From Gloeopeniophorella convolvens (taxonomy: Eukaryota; Basidiomycota; Agaricomycetes; Russulales), in NCBI GenBank assembly GCA_022496205.1, contig WTXD01000004.1, positions 806,001-870,000 of the forward strand: a DNA stretch of 64,000 nucleotides, written 5' to 3'. This document shows, in pieces, positions 10,634-21,621 of the stretch (positions are counted from its first letter, which is position 1; the number at the start of each line of letters is the position of its first letter). Position numbers and translations under genes: made by a program. The notes under the pieces were generated by a model, which had not been told where the DNA came from, searched no databases, and saw nothing but the letters and a program-made list of their open reading frames with translations.

Positions 10634-12606
10634 CTATGCTCCTAACCTTGTCGTCAACTTTTCTATGATGGAGTTGACGCCCTGTGGGTCGAGCACGACC
10701 TTTGTCCCGTCGCATCGAGCTTTGTCGGTAAACTCTGAACAAAGCTCATTGATGTCAACGTTCTGTATGTGACGAGACTCGTGAGCCACGAGTTGATCGA
10801 TTTAGAGAGTGCGAACTGCTCACGCTAGCTTTGAATTGTGGATGCGACGTGATGCTTCTCCAAGCGGTAAGAACCTCGACGTTGTTGTCACTCTTCTCTG
10901 TCATGGGGAAGGTAGCACCCTTGCACATGATCATAGGCCCATCAACGCCAGCGGGCGCCTTGAAGATTTGTGTGCGGGTCTCGTTCTCCTGTGGTGGTGG
11001 AGGCGGTGGAGCAAATATTGAGCTGCCCTGGGATTGTATGTGTTGCTCCATCTGTGCCTTTGTCTTTGGGCACGTGTCCCCGTGGGCACCAGCGCCGCTG
11101 GATGAGGCATCTGGACTAGTAGTGGCTGAAGTACTAGATGCAGGCGGCGATTGCGCGGACTGATGCACCACAGGGCTCATTGCCGACGCCGCCGGGCTGA
11201 TGGATGATGTGGTCGGGCTCCTCATGAGGACGCCAAACTGGATCGGAGATTGTTCGCCAAACATATGCCCACCAAACAACTCGTCGATAGATCCGGTGTG
11301 ACTGTGGCTCTCGCGCGCGGCCTGTCCTGTCCACTGTCCGAAAGTCATATCGTATTGGCTTCCCGACGTTGAAGCTGGTGTACCCTTGGGCGAAAGAGGA
11401 CCGTCGGCAGAACTAGGATCGGCAAATGACATGAACATCGGGTTGCTGGCGATGGTCTTGTAGGGTGTCTTTGATGGGACAAATTGTCCATAACCAAAGT
11501 CATAAGACATCATAGCATCGCCCGAGTCGTCGAGTAGGTTCATCGACGAGGAGTCGAATGGAGTAAGGGAGCCAAAGTCGATATCGGCTGGGAAGTTGGA
11601 TGGCGTATCTAATGATGATGACGACGCCGGAGTCGCCGCCTTCCCGACGCCGGATGCGGAAGGTGACGAATGGCTGGTAGAGGCGAACACATTGCTAGGC
11701 GAGGAAGTAAACGAAGAAGTACCGGCATTGTTGAAAGAATTGTCGCTGCTCGACTCGCCGTTCCGAGGAACGCTAAACGTGAAGTGCGAATTCTTGAGAG
11801 AAACATTGCCCGAACTCTTGAGAGAAACATTCTCGTCTTGGAGACGTTTCAGAAGCTCCTTGAGGTGCTGATTCTCGGTCTCGGTGGTCAGGTTCTTGGC
11901 TTCAAGCTCAGCAACCTTATCCTCCAGCTGTGGACGATTGCTGTGCTCAGTGACTGGGAATGCGGGCAAACATCGACGGCGGCTCACATCTTTGACGTGT
12001 TTCTCCTTACGCTCCCTGAATGCGCGCTGGGCAGCGCGGTTCTGTTCCTTGCGCTTCATGAGACGAGATTCATCCTAGCGTAATCACAACAAGGTCAGCG
12101 GGTAGATGCGATGACAAAGCAGAAGCTCGGGCTCACATGAGAATTACCCGTCGACTTGCGTCGCGAAGACGACTTTTTGGCTGAGGAGAGCCTCAGCGAC
12201 GGCGTGGGAAGATGTGGAGGAGAGAAAACACACATGATTTTGGGTTTGGACCGTCATCCTCCATGGCGTCGTCGCTCGCCTTGCGCTTGAGCTCATGGGA
12301 CATCTCCTGATCGGGGCTGCCGAGGTTTGCAGACTGACGGCGAGAGGAAGAATTGTCATTTATGCTGGGCGGGCTAGGACTGCTGTCCTCGCTGAGTGGA
12401 GGAGGTGGGGCGGGGGCGGGGAGGGAGGTGATCTTGGAAGGATCGACGCTCTCGTGGGGTATTGTGTAGGCACCAGCATTGGGAATCTCGTTGTTCCCAA
12501 ACTGCTTCTGGAGAAGGACGAGAAAGTCGTCGTCTGCGAGCTGGGAGAAGGAGGAGGGGGACTGGGAAAAATCCCAGAGGGAGGAGGAGGCAGCGTTGAA
12601 TTCCAT
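10634..12606 (-). CDS. YAP1/Pap1-type redox-sensing bZIP transcription factor
   Basis: AP-1-like factor expected to shuttle to the nucleus under oxidative stress and switch on antioxidant genes. The ATG at 12606 starts the first exon, which has a Ser/Pro-rich N-terminus. Small exons follow, then the basic region KRKEQNRAAQRAFRERKEKH and a leucine zipper (LEDKVAELEAKN onward) split by one intron. A long Ser/Pro-rich middle contains SIDELFGG. The C-terminal redox domain runs from MIMCKGATFPMTEKSDNNVE and SDNNVEVLTAWRSI, across an intron near 10760, to INELCSEFTDKARCDGTK, with stop at 10634-10636. Three cysteines (IMCKG, ELCSE, ARCDG) match the Yap1 c-CRD and the overlapping nuclear export signal. 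The expected n-CRD shows only one cysteine (GDTCPKTK). The last exon would be missed if the long ORF were taken alone. Confidence 0.93.
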
Positions 12607-14227
12607 GGCTGACTAAGGGGAGGTGGGGTGGCGGTGGAAGGAGGGAGTCAGGGCGGGGAGAGCACGGAGCGGACGGGCGCAGGGACGGTTATAATGAAGA
12701 GGTGGTGGCAGGAGGCAAGAGCGCAAGTCGGAAGAGGACGGCGGAAGGAGAGAGAGAGCACAGCGGGGGATCTCTTATGAAATCATCCTCCTATTCTCAA
12801 TTCATTTCCTTTCCTTCTTCTCTCGTAGTATTCCCCGCCAGCGCCTCCCCGTCCCTCGCCCGACCCCGTTCCTCTCCCTCGCCGTCCCCCTCGACCCACC
12901 GGCCAGCGCCCACCCGCCCAGCGTGTCCGCATCTCACCCCACCTCGATTCGAATATCACAGCTCGATTCTTTTTATCGGGCCCCGGCCGGAGCCCCCGAG
13001 TTCCCCAGCAGGCAAGCGCCCTTTCGGCCAGTGAGAGCCCGCCTCGCTGCCCCGGCCTTTCTTTGAGTCCCCCCACCTCGGCTGACTCATCCACCTCACA
13101 CGCAACACTGCAGGAGTCCATTCGAGCTGCCAGCTCCTCTCCCGCCCTGCCCGGCTGATCGTCTCTCTGCCTGTGCACCTGCACGTCATCGCCGCTGTGC
13201 AGCGCATTGATGTCCCCTCAGGCTCGCAAACCAGTTGCACGTAGGGTGAAACCACACCACGGGCGTATCTCCTCCAGATCGGCCCACTCCTTCCTTTGGG
13301 GTCGATCACGCGCCCCCGCCCTCCGCCAATCAACCGTGGACCCACTCCCCTCGGGCGTCGGCCGAGCCCACACATCCCGCGCGCTAATCTTCCAGCCGGT
13401 CACTCGACTTACGCAACGCCCTGCCGCGGCCGTTCTGCTTCGCGTCTTCAGTCGTACCACCGCCGCGCCATGACTCTTCGGAGCCATACCGTTTAGGCGC
13501 CAGACACAGTCTCGCGCCCCTGCCCATGTTTCCATCCTCGGCTACATAAGCTCCGGCCCCCTGGCACACGAGTGAGAGCGTCTACTACTACAGTAGGGAG
13601 ATGTGCTGTGCACAACGTTGCGCACGCTCACCGAACGAAGCAACTCGCCAACCACTTCAGAAGCACTTCTCCAGTGTCCGATATCAGCGCTCAGGGGCCC
13701 GGCGTCGCAACCTGACGTATGCCCAGCGCCCACCGCGCTCTGCGGATCGCTGCGCCGCCCCAAATTGGCTCCGAACGAGGACTGCAGCTGCGGATGATCC
13801 TTTGCTCCGACCTAGCACCGCGAGCATCCGAAGCGCGCCGCTTGGCAGAGGTGATACGCGCCCGTCGTGCACGTTGCACCCGTGCGCGCAACCGCGCCAA
13901 ATCGTTGCGGCATCCGCACGTGCCGTGCCGCTAATCTGACAAAGCATGCTGTCTCCGAGACTCCGAGACCGAGGAGCCAGCCCGAGCTGGGGCCTGCCTT
14001 CCCGTGATCACGATCGTGGAACATGGGCACTGCTATAACTAAGACTCGCGAGACGCGACCACTACTACTTAATGATAGGATACTATGCACGTAACGAATG
14101 GGCCGGTAAACACTATAAATGCCGATATGCCTGCACGCATGAAGAGAAGCCAGCGCCGCAATCACTGTCACTGTCGTCTCGGGAGAACACGGTCAGCGAG
14201 AAGCTCATTGCGGGCACGCGCGGTAGA
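12607..14227. other. intergenic, upstream of the bZIP gene
   Basis: About 1.6 kb between the start of the bZIP gene and the 3' end of the ERF4-like gene. The part next to the bZIP start (about 12780-13080) is strongly CT-rich on the plus strand (GA-rich on the coding strand). No coding exon with family similarity was seen, so it is most simply a long promoter and 5' leader. Confidence 0.45.
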
Positions 14228-15378
14228 TCAAGTACTCACATAGTACTCAATCTCGAGCTGGCGTAGCCGCGGGCACACAGGAACGCACAGTTGAGTTGCC
14301 GGCGGGAGCTTTAGTGATAGAAGCACTTACAAACAGGAACCCGACTTTGCGCGGCCAGAGCAGATTAAGCCCTGCAGGGTTGAACAGGTCACGGTTCAGG
14401 TCGTCCATGAGGCACTGCAGCCGCTTCATCTCCTGTAGACGCACGCGTCGAATGAACGGATGGATCCCACGACAACGTGCGCGCGCGACGCACCCGCTCA
14501 TAATGTGACGCCAGGACCAGCCGCGAGAGCTGCAGGCTGAGGATCTCCACGACGTTGTCTAGCACCGAGTGCTTCAGACTGTACGCCGAGATAAGCACCT
14601 CGTTGATCGCATTGATGCTCTCCAAGAACTGCGTCGGCGTCACCTGCAGCCCAATACCCACCGTCAGCCCCACCCCACGCCGAACGAAACGCAGCACGCA
14701 CCCGGCCCTCAAACTCAAGTGGATACGTCGGCGCAAACTGCACCACCTCCCCGCCCGAATAGTCCCGCTCGACACGGACGATCTCGCGCGGGTGGTGCAC
14801 GCCGATCTGCCCCGCCGGCGGCGTGAAGTACGCCGAGTCTGGCGGCGGCGGGCCAAAGTAGTACGACGACACCGGGATCGCGCGCTTGCTCGCTCTGCAG
14901 ATATCCCTGTGAATCGGCCACGCAAAGGGGGAGGGGGGGGGGGCACGCACGGCTGTGGAGGCGCGGGCGGGCGGTCGAGTGACGACGAAGGCGGCGGCGC
15001 AGCGCGCTCCCACGGCGTCGGCGACGGCGGATGCACGTCGAACCGCAGCGGGTGCGTGCGCTCATCCGGCTCATAGTTGATACCCAAAAAGCGCACCGGT
15101 GGCGGCGGCGGCGGCGGCGGCTGCGACCACGCGCGCCCCTCCTCCTCTTCCGCCCGCTCGTCCTCGCGTATGCCCGGCAGCGCCGCGGGCGCGGGCGCCG
15201 GTTCTGGCGGCTCTACGTCAGCATCCTCGTCGTGCTCGTCAAAGTGGTGCAGGTGCAGGCTGCCTGGGAACGCAGACGTGATGTCCATCGTGAGCTCGTG
15301 CTCGAGCGCCGTCGGGCGGGCGAACACAGGCATGGTCGGCGAGGACGGGAGAGAGGGGGTATCGTTTGTGGTCGCCAT
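14228..15378 (-). CDS. ERF4 / Golgin-A7 family palmitoyltransferase subunit
   Basis: Member of the family that partners DHHC palmitoyltransferases (yeast Erf4 with Erf2 acylates Ras; human GCP16/GOLGA7 with ZDHHC9). The ATG at 15378 starts a variable, Pro-rich, acidic N-terminal half (MATTNDTPSLPSS; poly-Pro at VRFLGINYEP). An intron with a C12 tract leads into the conserved domain: SYYFGPPPPDSAYFTP, GQIGVHHPREIVRVERDY, PTQFLESINAINEVLISAYS, LQLSRLVLASHYE, MDDLNRDLFNPAGLNLLWPR and the last exon LEIEYY. In the unspliced frame the stop is at 14228-14230, only three codons after LEIEYY. That point also looks like a splice donor (TAT|GTGAGTAC), so the 3' end could shift; one downstream acceptor would give an immediate stop. 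Confidence 0.88.
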
Positions 15379-15823
15379 TGCGTGCGCTGCGCCGGCGGGT
15401 GTCGATACCGCGGTTTCTCGGTGCGCGGGGGTAAACAGGCAGCAGAGGACCGGTGCTGCGCTGGGTGTGGGATGGAGGTCAAGTAATTGCACTGCAGAGG
15501 TGCGTGCTGACTAATCATCGACATCAACGCAGCACAAAGGCGGCCATCTCACGCCTCCAACGTCCAACGCCCACGCTCTCGCAGAGGTAGGGACTAGCGA
15601 CAATGCAAAACGTTCATCTCGGTTTATTTGTTCTCGAGCATATAAATGTGTTTCGGTACATGGGTGCGAACGGACATGTGAAAATGCAAGTAGGGATATA
15701 CGTGGACGCAGAGAGGCTATCAGATGGGTCAAGACGGACGCGGACAGGGAACGGGGGAAACATGGCGGCACGACAGCGGATATGATATGTACATGAGTAG
15801 CGGTATGTCATGAAAGGATGTCA

Positions 15824-18800
15824 TTACGAGGACGGCTCAGCGTTGCTCGACGGCTCCGATGGATTCATCACCTCCGCAAACTTGTTTCGAGGCGCCGCCT
15901 GTGCGGGAGAAGTCGAGCGAGACCGCGTTCGGTCAATCGACATGCGCTCGGTTTCTTGGCCAGGCGAATGAGCGGTCGACGCGGGGGAAAGCGTCGCGAT
16001 GGGTGGGAGTGCAACAGAGTTCGAGGCATGAGACGACAGCCCAGCGCCGATTGGTCGTGGGGGTTGAGGGAGGACGGACGGGAGCTGAGGGCTCGACGGG
16101 TACGACTGCCTCTTCTCGAGCTGCCTACTCTCAGGCGAGTGCGACGAAGGCGGTGGCTGGATGCGGAACGGTGTGGGCGAGGGACGAGAGGATTGTGGCG
16201 CAGGCGATGAAGCCCTGCGCACCGGGATATCTACCTTCGTCCGCTTGTTCTCGACATCTTCCGGACCAGGGCTCAATGGTCGCTTCATAGTACCCGTGCT
16301 CCCAGTGCTCGGAGGGGGAGGTGAAGCCCGCGATCGTGTCGAGGAGATCGAACCACGGTGGCTATGCGAACGCATCGATGGCGAGGGAGAGGTGTGTCTG
16401 CCAGCGGCGTTGGGAGGTCCATTGAAGTTCGATGGCGGCTCGGGAGGAGCACGGTACGCGGCAAGGCCCATGAGAAGATCAACGACACCTTCGTCGTAGT
16501 TCTCGTCGATATCGCGGGCGGGAGGTACAACCGTGCCCGTTGGAGATTGCTGAGCAGATCGAGTTTGCGATCCCGAGCCAGTTGAGCTCGAGGGCCCAAT
16601 CGACTCGTCGCGCTTTGCGTACGCAACCTTGAATGGGGGGTTCTGGTTCGGAGGGCCGCCGTATGGCTTCGGCGTTTCCGTCCTGCCGCGCTCGTTCTTT
16701 TTGTTGCCATTAGACCTGCGCTTGCGATCCCGCTTGGGAGCATCATCACCGGGAGAGGTAGCTGGCTCCATCTCTTTCTCCTTCGTGTTCCTCCGCCTCC
16801 TGTCCTTGTACTCGACGTTGGGGTCTGCGACACGTTGAGCAACAAGGCGAGGGCTCTCAGATTCCCGCGGAGGGGCCGAGAAGGCGGGGGGAGGAGCGCG
16901 GGGATTCCGCGCGCTCTCCGATGGCGACTCCACGGAGACACGGTTTTGCCAGTAGTCACCACGATCGCCCGAGGCAGGCCGCATCGCACCCAGGTCAGGA
17001 GGAGGGCCGCGAGGAGACCGAGGTTGGAGGGGTGGTGGAGGCTGAGGTGGCCTCGAGTCCCTATAGCCGCCCCACGAAGGATGCGCTGACATCGGAGAAG
17101 TTTGCGACGGGCTCCGGGCACGAGGGCTCAGAGCTCGGGGAGGCGGGGATGCACCGTGAGGGTAGGCAGGGCCACCACGGCGCCGACTAGATTCCCGCTC
17201 CCTTTCCCTTTCTCTGGAACGCTCCCACTCGCGGCGCTCCCAACCGGCCTCTCTATCGTTCAGAGGGCCGTTGACACTGGGTTCTCTGGGGTAGGCGTGA
17301 GGAGAGCGGTGAGTACCGGCAGGACCAGCCGACACTGGGACTCGACCCGGTGGGTAGCTATGGTATGGAGGAGAACGAGGGCGGCCAGCGTGGACAGGAG
17401 GAGAGGGAGGTATGGAGCCCGCGCGCGAACCGCGGTAATAGGGATCGTGGGGAGGTGCACCTCGCATCACTTCCGCGTCGCGTGGGTGAACCTCCTGGAG
17501 CAGGCCAAGCCGCCCCGCATCGCGAGAGGAGAGTTGAGGATACGGTGCATCTCGGCCATGCGGGTTGGGATCGACATCCATGGGTGCCAGCTGAGTATGA
17601 GACGAAGGGTGACGATTCTCGTCAATGATGACGGGGGGTGGTGGTCCCCCTCTGAACGGGGCGGGCGATGTGTCTGCACCGGCCATATGGGGTGGGTGAT
17701 GAGGGACCTCGCCACCAGGGCCACGAGACTCCGCACGATAGGCAGGGCGGCCGTTGTTGAGGTGCAGAAGAGGAAGACCCCCAAGGCCAGGTGGAGGAGC
17801 AACGCTCGCGTATGCGGTCGGGTGTACATCCTGCGGGGCTGGGGCAGCGGGCAGTTGAGCACCCGTGGCCTGGGAATGTTTGAGCAAATGCAACCGCTGG
17901 GTAATTGCAGCATTTCCAGGGTCAAGCTCCGCCGCTCGAGCATACGCGTCGATGGCGTCGCCGATCTGGTTGTTGCAACTCTCGTAGAGGCTGCCCAAGT
18001 CGAACCAGACCTCGGGAATGTAGGGATTGATGCGGATGGCACGGGAGTAGGCGTCGAGCGCGTCGCGATATTGGTTGATCTGGAAGTAGAGAACACCGAT
18101 GGAGCACCAGAATGTGGGGTTGCGGCCGTCTCGGTAGACAGCCTGCTGGTATGCTTCGTACGCCTTGTTGTACTTCTGGCCGGCCATGTATGCTCGTCCA
18201 AGAAGATACCAACTTTGGGCGTCGGATGGATCTGCGAAAGTGTCAATATGGAATAAGACTATGATTGGTAAATGAGCATACCAGCCTCTAAGCTCTTCGT
18301 CAGGTACTGAATGGCCAGATCCTGATTCTGGAATGACGGTCCGTCCTGGTGGTATAGCCAGCCAAGCTGTTGCAAGACTTTGGCGTGAACAGGATTTTCC
18401 GCGACAACGCGCTCGTATGCCTCTCGCGCCCGGACGTGCTGGGAGAAGGTAAGCGACCTGCAGCTAGCAACGAATGATAGGTGCACGTACATCGCCCTGT
18501 TGTTCGTATACATGTCCGATCTGGAACCAAATATCCGCATTGGCAAGAGGACTTGGAGGGTTACGTAGGATGCGGTCAAAGCATCGCAAGCTCTCCTCGT
18601 ACTTTGTCTGCTGCTTGTATATGATCCCTAGCCGGAAGAGGACCTCATTTGACTTGTCGAAATCTGAGAACCCCGGTAAGGACGGAAGCGAAATCCGGTT
18701 AGAGCGCGTCTTCATACCTTTGTCCATCTTCAACACCGAGGAGAATGCTTCCTCTGCGTTGTCCAAGGACCCGTAACGATCATATAGAATTCCAATTCCA

Positions 18801-19613
18801 TACCACAACTTCGGGTTCTCCTGATGAACAATAAGGCTTCTGACCACAGAAGGTTGGAAACAAAGGCTACGTACCTTGGGATTAGGCAACGAGTACAATG
18901 CATGTTGGTACGCCGAATAGGCCTTTTGCAGATCATCCTGCATCAGATAGCAGTGCCCTGACACAACAACATTAATTCGGAGGCCGCAGTGGTGATCGAA
19001 CAGCATACCGAGCGCACTCCAGATTTCACCGTTGTCCTGCTGCAGAGCAAGAACACGCTGGAAGTATTCGACCGCCTGGGAAAGCTTAGTCAGCACGATC
19101 GAGGCCGTACAGACCAATTGGCGATCATACCATCGGATAATTTTCCTTGATCCGAGCAATGCCAGCAACTTGTGTCAAACCAGCAGTCGACATCGGGTTG
19201 TGACGCAGGGCGTTATCATAAGCGGTTGCCGCATGTTCGAGATCACCCATTTGCTCAGCAACACTGCCTGCACGGAAAATAAGCGACCATACCCCGAAAG
19301 GGGAAAAACAAGGCTGACCTATCACGAGCCACGTCTGTTCGTTTGCATCAACGAGCTTCTGTATCGAAGGCGGGAGAGAGCCGTTGGCACTCGGCACCGG
19401 GCCTGCGGCACCCTTTGGCGAGACGTGGGAAGAGGAATGTGAATGCGGTGCACCATTGGGGATGGCAGCGGGGGTACCGGGAACGACGCCGTTGCCGTTC
19501 ATATGAGGGATGGGGGGCGGAGGAGGTGGATGGTGGGGATGAGGGTGGAGGGCATGGGGCTCATGAAGACGCAGGTCCCTGCTAGGCTGACGGGGAGTGT
19601 GTCGATGGGACAT
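15824..19613 (-). CDS. SSN6: CYC8/SSN6 TPR-domain general corepressor
   Basis: Scaffold of the Tup1-Cyc8 corepressor, which links DNA-binding repressors to chromatin. The ATG at 19613 opens a His/Pro-rich N-terminus (SHRHTPRQPSRDLR) and SIQKLVDANEQTWLVIG. Six or more exons then encode a ladder of about ten tetratricopeptide repeats. Examples are AVEYFQRVLALQQDNGEIWS, NPKLWYGIGILYDRYGSLDN, SNEVLFRLGIIYKQQTKYEE, HAKVLQQLGWLYHQ, NPTFWCSIGVLYFQINQYRD and IPEVWFDLGSLYESCNNQIG, which closely match fungal Ssn6. The last exon (15824-18187) is long and disordered, rich in Pro, Ser, Arg and Gly, with basic stretches such as KRDRKRRSNGNKKNE. The stop is at 15824-15826. Long plus-strand ORFs here are shadows of the repetitive coding frame. 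Confidence 0.95.
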
Positions 19614-21260
19614 GGGAGGGGACAGTAGACACGTGGAGGGGGGGAGGGAACGGGGAACGGGGAGGAGGGCGAAAAGGTGAATTCAGGTGGACCGAAGGCG
19701 GTATATAAATGCGGGAGGTTACTAGATCAGGGCGGCCAGCCCCAGCCAACCCTCGCACGATCACAGACGATCGGCCAGAGAAAGATCCATCTTGTAACTC
19801 TACGGAAGCGTCACTCAACTTGTCATCAGATGCAATCCCGAATCCCGCGTCTTCGCCTTCTCAACCTCGTGCCTCTTTCACTATATCCGCCAATTTGATC
19901 CTGCCCGCCTTCCGTTATAATCGAGATCTCTCGGCGGATTAGTCATAAGTTAAAGAGCTTAATGCTTCTCTCCTTTTCTCTCCTCCCGCCCCTCTACTTC
20001 CCTCTAGGCCCTGCCACCCCCCCGCCACGATGCATGGAAGGCTTGCTGCGCGAGACATGCACGGCGAGCGTGGGCAATCACGCGGACCCGGAGGGGGGCG
20101 CTGTGCAGCGACCAGCCCCGGGCATGGCGCCCACCGCCGTCGGCAATGCGTCGATGTCAATCGGGGTCACTTCATGGCGGAGGGCCGGCAATGCGGCTGT
20201 AGCTTGCGTTATCTGGGTGACGCCGTCAGATCTGGACCAACTTCAAGAAGCTTCCGTCTTAGTATAACCTCGTGGAAACAGCATAATGCTCCCGAACTCC
20301 GCGCGTCACCTTCCAGGCACCTCCCCTGTGGGGTCGGCGGTTCTTGACAACACACCCATTCCACTGCTCCACCACCCAACTGATAAAGTTACCCTCACGT
20401 CAAACCTGGCGTCTGTCCATCCTCTATGACAAGCTTCATGTCCAGACGTCCAGTCCGCGCCGCTTATTGATGTGGACCAGGCTTCCTGTCAGATTAAGGT
20501 CCGGCTGTCCACCCTTCCATGCTTCTTGGGGGCACAGCCGAGAAGTGCCAACAGCAGTCGCTCCGAGTCGTTGTCGCCAATTCATCTTCCCAGGGCCACG
20601 CAAGCAGTCCATCGAGATCCCTCCCATCGCGATCTAGCACTCCCCGGCAGTACCCGCCCCGAAACCGTCAGCAATTAGCCGTGTTACAGTTATGTAATCC
20701 TCTTTGGCACTCCGCGACTCCTCGGATAAACCGATCCCTCATGCTATTGGACCGAGTGGCACAAAGTCATGTTTGCGCGTTACAAGAAGCCACTGGGCCG
20801 ACGGAACGGAGATCCGATGTGTATAAAATTCTCTGCACTATCACCGACCACGCTGGCCAAAATTCCTGGGATCCCCGGTGCAAAACAAACCTCCCTCAAG
20901 TGCCCCGAACTGTCCCTCCAGTGAGGGCCAGTCTCACACCGACATGAGTGCCAGTCCGCCTGGCCCGGTAGCCTAACTAGTATAGGGTCAAATGGAAGCC
21001 GCCCTATGTTGGCACCGGTCTCGGCGCTGACGTCAAGACTGCCCCGTTGGTTGTTACCTTCCCGAGAAGCGCCCATTCTGCGCTAGCGTCAGGACCCACG
21101 ATCAATTTTTGGGATCGGATCACCGAGGCTAAAAAAGTTAGAAGGACCCTTGTCTAAATGGGTAAGTGGTGACAAAGTCACTCGTAACATAGTCACCAGT
21201 GTGACCGTCCAATATTATGTCACGTCCTCTCTCAACGTTTGCTCAACACACAATCCAACC
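19614..21260. other. intergenic between SSN6 and the SERF gene
   Basis: A 1.6-kb divergent intergene. CT-rich patches occur near the SSN6 start (19970-20035). Only short ORFs without family signatures were seen, and no tRNA-like cloverleaf was recognised. Confidence 0.45.
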
Positions 21261-21621
21261 ATGACCCGTGAGTACCCTGCCCTTTGTCCTGAAGCGGGCC
21301 TCATTTGCATCGTTGACCAGGCGGAAATCAGAGAGAAACGGATCGCGCTAAGGCGCAGAAGAAGGCGGCGGCGGCCAAGTCTAAGCCCAAGGAAAGTGCC
21401 ACGAATCTGGCAAAACGCAAGGAGAAGTGAGCGAATGATCGTTCACGCCGCATTCATATGCCCTCATAAAGATCCCTATCCCCCATTATAGCGACGCAGA
21501 GGCCTTGCGAGCCAAACAGAAGGTGTGAGCGGACGATCTGCGGCACGGAGCCTGTGCTGACACCCGCACATAGAAGAAGGAAGAGGAGAGGGCCGCTGCC
21601 GCTGGGGGCGGCAGCAAATAG
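21261..21621 (+). CDS. SERF (4F5) family small highly charged protein
   Basis: Small EDRK-rich factor homologue; animal SERF proteins bind and speed the aggregation of amyloid-prone proteins, and the fungal role is not well known. Four exons join in phase: 21261-21267, 21321-21426, 21492-21522 and 21574-21621, 192 nt in all, giving 63 residues and a TAG stop. The product begins MTRGNQRETDRAKAQKKAA and ends KKKEEERAAAAGGGSK. MTRGNQR is the family's signature start, and the DAEALRAKQ segment is also typical. The first coding exon is only 7 nt (ATGACCC), before a consensus donor GTGAGT. The gene is invisible to simple ORF scans because no exon exceeds about 106 nt. It is the only confident gene in a 4.6-kb sparse stretch. 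Confidence 0.92.

Noticed and set aside
17102..18256. 384-codon plus-strand ORF
   Set aside because: Antisense shadow of the SSN6 TPR and tail exon; no family signature, and the real frame is clear.
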